In this document: piece by piece, positions 37,721 to 43,838 of the stretch
Layout: every line of letters begins with the position of its first letter
Position numbering within the stretch: the stretch's first letter is position 1
From: Candidatus Propionivibrio aalborgensis
GTDB taxonomy: Bacteria > Pseudomonadota > Gammaproteobacteria > Burkholderiales > Rhodocyclaceae
NCBI RefSeq assembly: GCF_900089945.1
Contig: NZ_FLQY01000009.1
Location: 1-43,838, forward strand
Reading direction: 5' to 3'
DNA length: 43,838 bases
Translations under genes and position numbers: made by a program
Notes under the pieces: generated by a model
Told to the model about the DNA's origin: nothing
The model's database searches: none
What the model saw: only the letters and a program-made list of their open reading frames with translations

Positions 37721-39778
37721 GTGTTCAGTAAGATCCTCATCGCCAATCGCGGCGAAATCGCCTGCCGTGTGATCCGAACGGCACGACGCATGGGTATCCG
37801 TACGGTTGCCGTGTATTCCGAGGCCGACGCCAATGCGCGGCATGTGCGTCTCGCCGACGAGGCTGTCTGCATCGGCCCGGCAGCCGTCAACGAATCCTAC
37901 CTCGTTGTCGAGCGCATTCTCGATGCCGTCAGACGCACCGGTGCGCAGGCGGTGCATCCGGGCTACGGCTTCCTTTCCGAAAACGACCGCTTTGCCGATG
38001 CCTGTGCCGAAGCCGGTATCGTCTTCATCGGCCCACCGGCCGAGGCGATTCGTGCGATGGGTTCGAAATCAGCGGCGAAAAAGATCATGGGTGCGGCGAA
38101 GGTGCCGCTCACGCCGGGTTACCACGGCGACATCCAGGACGCCGATTTTCTGCACTCGCAGGCAGATGCCATGAGCTACCCGGTACTGATCAAGGCGTCG
38201 GCTGGCGGTGGTGGAAAAGGCATGCGGCGGGTCGAAAAAAGCGAGGACTTCCTTGCCGCGCTCGCCTCGTGCAGGCGCGAGGCGGCAGCGTCCTTTGGCT
38301 CCGAACATGTGCTGATCGAGAAATACTTGAGCCGTTCCCGGCACATCGAAATCCAGATCTTTGCCGATACCCACGGAAATTGCGTTTATCTGTTCGAACG
38401 TGATTGCTCGGTGCAGCGCCGCCACCAGAAAGTGCTCGAAGAGGCGCCAGCGCCGGGCATGACGACGGCGCGCCGGGCAGCGATGGGCAAGGCCGCCATC
38501 GACGCAGCCAAAGCCGTTGGTTACGTGGGCGCCGGCACCGTCGAGTTCATCGCCAGCGAGAACTTCGCGCAGGACGGCACGTTTTATTTCATGGAAATGA
38601 ACACCCGCCTTCAGGTTGAGCATCCGGTCACCGAAATGATTACCGGGCAGGATCTGGTCGAGTGGCAGCTGCGTGTTGCCAGCGGCGAACCGCTGCCGCT
38701 GCGTCAGGACCAGCTTGAAATCCGCGGGCATGCGCTGGAAGCGCGCATTTACGCCGAAGACCCTACTCGCGAATTCCTGCCGTCGACCGGTCGTCTGATC
38801 CATCTTGCGCCGCCGGCCGAAAGCCTCAACGTGCGCGTCGATACCGGCATCGAGCAGGGCGACGAGATCACTTCATACTACGATCCGATGATCGCCAAGC
38901 TGATCGTCTGGGATGTCGACCGCAACGCCGCGCTGGCGCGCATGCAGCAGGCGCTGGCCGATTACCGCATCGTCGGCGTTACCGCCAATGTCGATTTCCT
39001 GACGCGGCTGGTTGCCTGCCCGGCTTTCGCCAACGCCGATCTCGACACCGGCCTGATCGACCGGAGCCGTGACTTCCTCTTTCCGGCGCAAGTCGAGCCG
39101 CCCAGAAATGTCTTCTTCGTGGTTGCCGTTGCCGAGCTGCTGCGCGAACAATCGGCTGCGCTCGCCAAAGCCCGGCATTCGGGCGACCCCTGGTCACCGT
39201 GGAGTTCAAACGACGGCTGGCGTCTGAACATCCAGTCGCGGCGCACGATCACCTACCGCAGTGGAGAAACTCTGCACGAAGTCGCCGTTGCCTACGAGGT
39301 CGATGGCTGGCGGCTGACGCTGGCCGGCGAATCGGTACTGGCGCGGGGGCGGCGGCTCGACAGCGGCCAGTTTTCGGGCCAACTCGCCATTGAACTCGAT
39401 GACCGCCGTATGATCGCCAGCGTCATCGCCGTGACTGAAAAGCAGATACAGAAACGCCACGTCTTTCTCAATGGCACGACTTGGATCATTCAGCGCGACG
39501 ACCCGCTGCATCTGGTCGAAGCCGGTGGCATGCAGGGAGGCGGCCTGACAGCGCCAATGCCGGGCAAGGTCGTTGCGCTGCTTGCCGTACCGGGGCAGGC
39601 CGTAGAGAAGGGCACGCCGCTGCTGATTCTCGAAGCCATGAAGATGGAGCACACGGTGATCGCACCAAAGAATGGGGTGGTGAATGCTTTCCTTTACGCG
39701 GCCGGCGATCAAGTGAAAGAGGGTGCCGAGCTGGTCGAATTTGAGGCAGAGAAGCAACGAGCGATGGCAGTGGATTGA
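37721..39778 (+). CDS. liuD: Methylcrotonyl-CoA carboxylase biotin-carrying (alpha) subunit
   Basis: Carboxylates its own biotin with ATP and bicarbonate. The 685-residue product has a biotin carboxylase half (FSKILIANRGEIACRVIRTA; GGGGKGMRRV ATP-grasp loop; EMNTRLQVEHPVTE) and ends in a biotinyl domain with LEAMKMEHTVIAP. I chose GTG 37721 because GGAGAA lies 6 bp upstream and the family N terminus starts exactly there; the frame extends upstream only through the repeat and is not coding. A second, out-of-frame copy of the start lies 118 bp upstream. Confidence 0.94.
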   Translation: MFSKILIANRGEIACRVIRTARRMGIRTVAVYSEADANARHVRLADEAVCIGPAAVNESYLVVERILDAVRRTGAQAVHPGYGFLSENDRFADACAEAGIVFIGPPAEAIRAMGSKSAAKKIMGAAKVPLTPGYHGDIQDADFLHSQADAMSYPVLIKASAGGGGKGMRRVEKSEDFLAALASCRREAAASFGSEHVLIEKYLSRSRHIEIQIFADTHGNCVYLFERDCSVQRRHQKVLEEAPAPGMTTARRAAMGKAAIDAAKAVGYVGAGTVEFIASENFAQDGTFYFMEMNTRLQVEHPVTEMITGQDLVEWQLRVASGEPLPLRQDQLEIRGHALEARIYAEDPTREFLPSTGRLIHLAPPAESLNVRVDTGIEQGDEITSYYDPMIAKLIVWDVDRNAALARMQQALADYRIVGVTANVDFLTRLVACPAFANADLDTGLIDRSRDFLFPAQVEPPRNVFFVVAVAELLREQSAALAKARHSGDPWSPWSSNDGWRLNIQSRRTITYRSGETLHEVAVAYEVDGWRLTLAGESVLARGRRLDSGQFSGQLAIELDDRRMIASVIAVTEKQIQKRHVFLNGTTWIIQRDDPLHLVEAGGMQGGGLTAPMPGKVVALLAVPGQAVEKGTPLLILEAMKMEHTVIAPKNGVVNAFLYAAGDQVKEGAELVEFEAEKQRAMAVD

Positions 39779-39807
39779 TTGGCGCAGGGCTTTTGTTTAG
39801 TATTACA

Positions 39808-39821
39808 AACGTTATAACGTT
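39808..39821 (+). promoter_or_regulatory. Palindromic operator of the toxin-antitoxin pair
   Basis: AACGTTATAACGTT is a perfect 14-bp palindrome that contains a -10-like TATAAC (39813-39818). It is 11 bp before the antitoxin ATG, with TTGGAG as ribosome site. AbrB/MazE-type antitoxins usually repress their own promoter through such a site. Confidence 0.6.
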
Positions 39822-39832
39822 GGAGTTCAAAC

Positions 39833-40057
39833 ATGTTCGCCCTGAAACTGACCCAGATCGGCAATTCGGTTGGCGTTGTTCTGCCCAAGGAGTTGCTTGG
39901 CCTCCTGCACTTGGAGAAAGGCGATACGCTGTATGCCACAGAATCGCCCGAAGGCGTGCGCCTGACACCGTTCGACCCCGAATTCGAGCAGCAGATGGAA
40001 GCCGCCCGCAAGATCATGAAATCACGTCGCGATGTATTGCACGAACTTGCAAAATGA
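39833..40057 (+). CDS. AbrB/MazE-type antitoxin
   Basis: The 74-residue protein has the swapped-hairpin AbrB fold signature LKLTQIGNSVGVVLPKELL at the N terminus and a charged C-terminal tail (about 48-74) expected to wrap the toxin. Its stop overlaps the doc start (ATGA). It belongs to a small TA unit lying inside the liu operon, with its own palindromic promoter. Confidence 0.9.
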   Translation: MFALKLTQIGNSVGVVLPKELLGLLHLEKGDTLYATESPEGVRLTPFDPEFEQQMEAARKIMKSRRDVLHELAK

Positions 40058-40443
40058 CCGCTTGGCGCTGGATCGAAGATAACGTCGTATTGGCAGTACA
40101 TGAAGCGCAGCTTGCCGAGCATGGGGGCCTCGTCGGAGTACGCGATACGGGCTTGCTCTCTTCCGCGTTGTCGCGGCCGCGTAACTTGGCCATCTACGGA
40201 TCGCCGGATGCGGCTGATCTTGCGGCAGCATATGCGTTCGGGTTGGCACGGAACCCCCCGTTTGTCGATGGCAACAAACGTACCGCCTTTGTTTGCGCCG
40301 AACTGTTTCTCCTGCTCCATGGGTATCGGTTGGAGGCCGGCGATGCGGAGTGCGTCACTCAGATGCTGCGACTTGCGTCGGGAAGTCTCGATGAATCCGA
40401 TTTCGCCGCCTGGCTGCGCGCCGGCAGTGTGGAAGTGAAATAG
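40054..40443 (+). CDS. doc: Doc-type Fic-family toxin with altered catalytic motif
   Basis: The 129-residue protein aligns with Doc toxins (EF-Tu kinases of phage P1 type). Landmarks: [29 protein letters not shown], and the Fic loop. In the loop the expected [11 protein letters not shown] reads [11 protein letters not shown]: the catalytic His is Pro (codon CCC at 40252-40254). The anion-binding GNKR is intact. The toxin is therefore probably inactive, unless this is a sequencing error. It ends 2 bp before liuE. Confidence 0.9.
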   Translation: MTAWRWIEDNVVLAVHEAQLAEHGGLVGVRDTGLLSSALSRPRNLAIYGSPDAADLAAAYAFGLARNPPFVDGNKRTAFVCAELFLLLHGYRLEAGDAECVTQMLRLASGSLDESDFAAWLRAGSVEVK

Positions 40444-40445
40444 GC

Positions 40446-41369
40446 ATGTCACTACCAAAGCAGGTCAAGATCGTCGAGGTCGGCCCGCGCGACGGGCTGC
40501 AGAACGAGAAGCAGGTCGTTCCGGCGGCCGTCAAGATCGAGTTGATCGAACGGCTGGCCGGGGCGGGCTTGCCGGCCATCGAGGTGACGTCCTTCGTGCC
40601 TGCCCGATGGGTTCCGCAGATGGGCGACAACAGCGAAGTTCTGCGCGCCGTGCTGTCCAGCCCGCGGCGCAGGCCGGGCGTGGCCTATCCGGTGTTGACC
40701 CCCAATCTGCAGGGATTCGATGCGGCGGTGGAAGCCGGAGCGACGGAGGTCGCCATCTTCGGCGCCGCGTCCGAAACGTTTTCGCAGAAGAACATCAACT
40801 GCAGCATTGCCGAGAGCCTGAAGCGTTTCAACGTCGTGGCGGATGCGGCGCAGGCGCTGGATATCCGCGTGCGCGGCTATGTTTCCTGCGTTGTCGCCTG
40901 CCCCTACGAAGGCGCGATTGATCCGGAAAAGGCCGCGTGGGTGGCGAAAACCCTCCACGAAATGGGCTGCTATGAGATTTCGCTCGGCGATACGATTGGC
41001 GCCGGCTCGCCGGCCTCGATCAAGCGCATGATCGCCGCTTGTGCAACGCACGTCCCGATCGGTAAACTGGCCGGCCATTATCACGACACCTACGGCATGG
41101 CCATCGCCAACGTCTACGCATCGCTCGAACTCGGCATGGCGGTTTTCGACAGCTCGATCGCCGGGCTCGGCGGTTGCCCGTATGCCGCTGGCGCCTCTGG
41201 GAACGTGGCCACCGAGGACCTTGTCTATCTGCTACATGGACTGAATATCGAAACTGGAATTGACATGGATAAATTGCTGGAAGCCGGGCAGTACATCTCG
41301 CAGCAGCTCGGCCGCAAAAATCAATCGAAGTCGGCACGAGCCCTGCTGGCTCGACGGAGTGCCGCATGA
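40446..41369 (+). CDS. liuE: Hydroxymethylglutaryl-CoA lyase
   Basis: Cleaves HMG-CoA to acetyl-CoA and acetoacetate, ending leucine breakdown. The 307-residue TIM-barrel protein begins [16 protein letters not shown] (metal-binding Asp) and contains [23 protein letters not shown] (metal-binding His pair), and [19 protein letters not shown] with the active-site Cys. Length matches the family. The toxin-antitoxin pair separates it from liuD, but strand and spacing suggest it is still read with the operon. Confidence 0.95.
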   Translation: MSLPKQVKIVEVGPRDGLQNEKQVVPAAVKIELIERLAGAGLPAIEVTSFVPARWVPQMGDNSEVLRAVLSSPRRRPGVAYPVLTPNLQGFDAAVEAGATEVAIFGAASETFSQKNINCSIAESLKRFNVVADAAQALDIRVRGYVSCVVACPYEGAIDPEKAAWVAKTLHEMGCYEISLGDTIGAGSPASIKRMIAACATHVPIGKLAGHYHDTYGMAIANVYASLELGMAVFDSSIAGLGGCPYAAGASGNVATEDLVYLLHGLNIETGIDMDKLLEAGQYISQQLGRKNQSKSARALLARRSAA

Positions 41370-41596
41370 GCCTGTCACCCTTCTCACCGGCAGGCGTTGT
41401 TTCGCCCTGCGTCAACATTTGCCAGATGGACGAGATCAGCGGGCTTTGCCGCGGCTGCTTTCGCACTCTGGATGAAATTACAAGCTGGAGTCGCGCGGCG
41501 GTCGATGACAAGCTGGCCATCCTGGCCGCCGTCGATCGGCGACGTGCCGAGCACGACCCCAGCGGCGATGAGTTTCGCGGAGACTGCGATCGATGA
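41366..41596 (+). CDS. DUF1289 small cysteine-motif protein
   Basis: The 76-residue protein has [26 protein letters not shown], a C-x3-C-x8-C-x2-C motif, which is the DUF1289 pattern. Function is unknown to me; the four cysteines suggest metal binding. It overlaps the liuE stop (ATGA) and the next gene by four bases. Confidence 0.85.
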   Translation: MSLSPFSPAGVVSPCVNICQMDEISGLCRGCFRTLDEITSWSRAAVDDKLAILAAVDRRRAEHDPSGDEFRGDCDR

Positions 41597-41832
41597 GCCC
41601 GCCGGACATGCCTCCTGAAGACGAGTACCTCTGCGTCGGCATCTGCATGCCCGAACCGGATTCGGGCTACTGCCTCGGCTGCGGCCGCCCGCCAATCCCC
41701 GTATCCACGGGCGGGCAGCAGGATGAGTTTGAAGCGCTTTGCGCCGAGCACGTGGAGAATGGAACATCCCAAACGCCCGAAACCCCTCAAGCTGATTCGG
41801 CCACGAACCGCGATTCGTCCAAAACACCCTGA
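41593..41832 (+). CDS. Second DUF1289-like small protein
   Basis: The 79-residue protein contains YLCVGICMPEPDSGYCLGCGRPP, with the same C-x3-C-x8-C-x2-C spacing as the preceding gene, then an acidic, Thr/Ser-rich tail. It looks like a diverged tandem partner of the DUF1289 gene, joined to it and to the downstream hydrolase by short overlaps. Confidence 0.75.
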   Translation: MSPPDMPPEDEYLCVGICMPEPDSGYCLGCGRPPIPVSTGGQQDEFEALCAEHVENGTSQTPETPQADSATNRDSSKTP

Positions 41833-42746
41833 TGCTCCCCGACAGCCTGCTGGTCCTCGAGCGCGGCTGGCTTTCCTCGAACAACATCGTATTCTTCGAA
41901 GGTGAGCAGGCGGCGGTGATCGACAGCGGCTATCTCACGCACGCCGCACAAACCCTCGCACTGCTGGCCCACGCGCTCGACGGCCGTCGCCTGACGCGTT
42001 TGCTCAACACGCACTCGCATTCCGATCATATCGGTGGCAACGCGGCGGTCGTGCAGTCGTTCGGCTGCCAGGTCATCGTTCCCTCCGGCATCGATGCAAC
42101 GATCGCTGAATGGAATGAAGAGGCGCTGCTGCTCTCACCGCTCGGCCAGTCGGCGGCGCGCTTCCAGCACGACGCGACGATCGCCGAGGGCGACCAGGTC
42201 GAACTTGGCGGACTCGTCTGGCACGCCATCGCCGTTCCCGGCCACGACATGGATGCGCTGGCCTTCCACAACAGCGAGCATCGCATCCTGATCTCCGGCG
42301 ATGCGCTGTGGCGCGACGGCTTCGGCGTCATATTTTCCGAGCTGCTCGGCCATCCCGACGATGCCGGCGGACTCAGGGCGACGCGGCAGACGCTCGACAA
42401 ACTCGCCCGTCTGCCGATTGACGTCGTCATCCCCGGCCACGGCGCGCCCTTTGTCGAAGTCGAAGACGCCTTCGAACGCGCCTACCAGCGGCTCGCTTCC
42501 TTCGAACAAAGCAGCGAACGCTTGGCGCGCCACGCCCTCAAGGTGATGCTCGCGTTCGCCCTGATGGAGCGGCGGCAACTGCCTTGCAACGAGTTGCCGG
42601 CCTTTCTCGCCAGCCTCAGTTTTTGCCAGAGCGTCAACGCCCGCTACCTCGGTTATGAAGATGAAGCCCTTGCGCAGTGGCTGACGAGCGATCTGATTCG
42701 TGCCGGCACGATCAAGAACGAGAGCGGCGTTTTGATCGCCGTTTAG
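41832..42746 (+). CDS. Metallo-beta-lactamase-fold hydrolase
   Basis: The 304-residue protein has the metal-binding motif LNTHSHSDHIGGNAAV (HxHxDH), a following AVPGHDMDALAFHN, ISGDALWRDGFG, and VIPGHGAPF, so all metal ligands are present. The family includes glyoxalase II-like thioesterases and lactonases; the true substrate is unknown. It ends the compact run liuE-DUF1289-DUF1289-hydrolase with a one-base overlap upstream. Confidence 0.88.
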   Translation: MLPDSLLVLERGWLSSNNIVFFEGEQAAVIDSGYLTHAAQTLALLAHALDGRRLTRLLNTHSHSDHIGGNAAVVQSFGCQVIVPSGIDATIAEWNEEALLLSPLGQSAARFQHDATIAEGDQVELGGLVWHAIAVPGHDMDALAFHNSEHRILISGDALWRDGFGVIFSELLGHPDDAGGLRATRQTLDKLARLPIDVVIPGHGAPFVEVEDAFERAYQRLASFEQSSERLARHALKVMLAFALMERRQLPCNELPAFLASLSFCQSVNARYLGYEDEALAQWLTSDLIRAGTIKNESGVLIAV

Positions 42747-42930
42747 TTGGATTGAAGATGCACTCGCGTTGCCGGCAAACGCTTGCCAGGATGCCGGATA
42801 AATCGTCTAATCCGATTTGGATACGCGGGTTCGGTAGATGCGTCAGTGTATTGAAACGTACCTGCGCCCCGATTTCCCCTAGCATGCTGTGTGCTGAACA
42901 CAGTTCGACAGAGATAAACGCTATTCGTTA

Positions 42931-42946
42931 GGGCGTGTTCTCAATT
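42931..42946 (+). repeat. Left terminal inverted repeat of the IS5-family element
   Basis: GGGCGTGTTCTCAATT; exact reverse complement at 43821-43836. Confidence 0.9.
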
Positions 42947-43696
42947 AGGCCAACCAGACGAAAGTGCAAGCCAGATGGATGAAGGACAGAAAGGAGATTG
43001 CCAGTTTGTCGTATCGCGTGGCGATACGCCGGAAGTGCTTGATGCGAGCGAAGAAGCGTTCGATCAGGTTGCGGTCTTTGTAGAGATGGCGATCGAAATG
43101 GCGTTGGACGAGTCGATTGGAGCGGGGCGGGATGACGGCTTGGGCCCCCGCCGCCTCGATGACCGCAACAAAGTGATCGGCATCGTAGCCCTTGTCGGCA
43201 ATAATGGCTTGAGTTGGCAGGTGTTCGATGGCCTCGGCAGCGCATTCGATGTCGGCAATCTGCCCTGCCGAGAGGATCACCCGCAGCGGATTGCCCAAGG
43301 CATCGACTACCACATGCAGCTTGGTTGTCAGCCCGCCCCGCGAGCAGCCGATTTCCTGAGGGCCTGCTTTTTTTGGGCACCGGCGGAATGTTGGTGGGCG
43401 CGCACGATGGTCGAATCGATGAATAGTTGTTCCATGTCAGCGTCACTGCGCAGAGCACGGGCAACGTGCTCGAAGACCCCTTTCTCGCGCCAACGGGAGA
43501 AGCGCACATACGTCCGATGCCAAGGTCCAAACTCAGCAGGCAAGTCGCGCCACGGACTGCCAGTACGCATGATCCAGAGGACGGCCTCGACAAACCGCCG
43601 ATTATCCCTTGCCGTAACCCCACGGTCACCCGCCTTGCCTGGAAGAAGCTGTTCAATGCGTTCCCACTGGTCATCTCGCAACATCTTTCGATCCAT
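42945..43696 (-). CDS. IS5-family transposase OrfAB, made by -1 frameshifting
   Basis: The first frame starts at ATG 43696 (MDRKMLRDDQWERIEQLLPG; GGAGTC upstream) and runs to a stop at 43328. A run of seven A on the minus strand (43368-43374) in QKK allows a -1 shift into the second frame, which reads AGPQEIGCSRGGLTTKLHVVVD and continues to 42945. The combined product has the DDE triad: FIDSTIVRAHQHSAG, ADKGYDAD, and RNLIERFFARIKHFRR. Its length, about 250 residues, is right for this IS group. Confidence 0.9.
43368..43374 (-). other. Slippery A7 frameshift site in the transposase gene
   Basis: Seven consecutive A on the minus strand at the overlap of the two transposase frames; a -1 slip joins them in a continuous protein. 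Confidence 0.8.
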
Positions 43697-43820
43697 TCTG
43701 ACTCCAACCAAAAGTCAGGATATGACCAGATTTCATCCGCTGTGAACAGCCCATCGCTATCCCATTGATCGTGAACGACTTCTCTTCCTCTTCTTGTGTA
43801 TGGCATATCAGAATTCGATC

Positions 43821-43836
43821 AATTGAGAACACGCCC
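43821..43836 (-). repeat. Right terminal inverted repeat of the IS5-family element
   Basis: Exact reverse complement of the left end at 42931-42946; only TA remains beyond it in the window. Confidence 0.9.
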
Positions 43837-43838
43837 TA

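Larger units (their letters stand above)
42931..43836 (-). mobile_element. IS5-family insertion sequence (IS427-like group)
   Basis: A 906-bp element is bounded by 16-bp perfect terminal inverted repeats (GGGCGTGTTCTCAATT) and flanked by TA on both sides (42929-42930 and 43837-43838), consistent with a TA target duplication. One transposase in two overlapping frames fills it. Intact repeats and an intact D-D-E set suggest it may be active. Confidence 0.92.

Noticed and set aside
42928-43806. A 292-codon minus-strand frame overlapping the IS transposase
   Set aside because: It is an out-of-frame shadow of the two transposase frames and includes the terminal repeats.

Overview
The window reads as a chromosomal segment of a Betaproteobacterium, most likely of the Rhodocyclales (Propionivibrio, Accumulibacter or Dechloromonas type). 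The clues are the lptD-surA-pdxA-rsmA order, the gapA/pgk/pyk neighbourhood, GC-rich coding sequence, DUF3422, DUF2189 and DUF4124 proteins, and a proteobacterial leucine-degradation (liu) cluster with a MerR-type regulator. The genus is inference. No rRNA, tRNA or CRISPR array was seen.

Region 1 (1-6255, + strand) is an outer-membrane biogenesis operon. It starts with a 5'-truncated gene joining a PagP-like lipid A palmitoyltransferase barrel to a complete LptD in one reading frame, followed by surA, pdxA and rsmA/ksgA. The PagP-LptD fusion is the most striking observation in the window.

Region 2 (6370-14858, - strand) holds housekeeping genes: an operon of oligopeptidase A, a DUF4124/glutaredoxin secreted protein, exonuclease III and a Crp/Fnr regulator; a DUF2892 membrane protein with a CRP-like palindrome upstream; DUF2189 and DUF3422 membrane proteins; and pyruvate kinase.

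Region 3 (about 15000-27943) contains two complete, paralogous biotin-dependent sodium-pump decarboxylase operons of the methylmalonyl-CoA decarboxylase type, each in the order alpha, delta, biotin carrier, beta. One is on the minus strand (16473-20110) and one on the plus strand (24217-27943). Between them lie pgk, gapA and a decayed IS200 element. The minus-strand operon plus an unrecognised 260-residue protein sits between pgk and pyk, genes often adjacent in Betaproteobacteria, with an IS200 remnant at one junction and a perfect hairpin plus a possible intron-like fragment at the other. These enzymes would decarboxylate methylmalonyl-CoA (or a related acyl-CoA) to propionyl-CoA and export Na+, which fits a propionate-forming lifestyle.

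Region 4 (28112-42746) is a leucine/isovalerate catabolic locus. Minus-strand genes encode an AEC transporter, a CaiB-type CoA transferase/racemase and a thioesterase. On the plus strand come liuR (MerR), a perfect palindromic operator in a 19-bp-spaced promoter, a thioesterase, isovaleryl-CoA dehydrogenase, a second acyl-CoA dehydrogenase, a DsbA-like isomerase, the two methylcrotonyl-CoA carboxylase subunits, methylglutaconyl-CoA hydratase and HMG-CoA lyase. Together they convert isovaleryl-CoA to acetyl-CoA and acetoacetate. The cluster carries scars: two palindromic CCACCAAG repeats bracket liuC, the liuD start is duplicated, and an AbrB/Doc toxin-antitoxin pair with a mutated Doc active site lies between liuD and liuE. 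Two tandem DUF1289 proteins and a metallo-beta-lactamase-fold hydrolase follow.

Region 5 (42931-43836) is an intact-looking IS5-family element with 16-bp terminal repeats, a TA at both ends and a programmed -1 frameshift signal. It ends essentially at the window edge.
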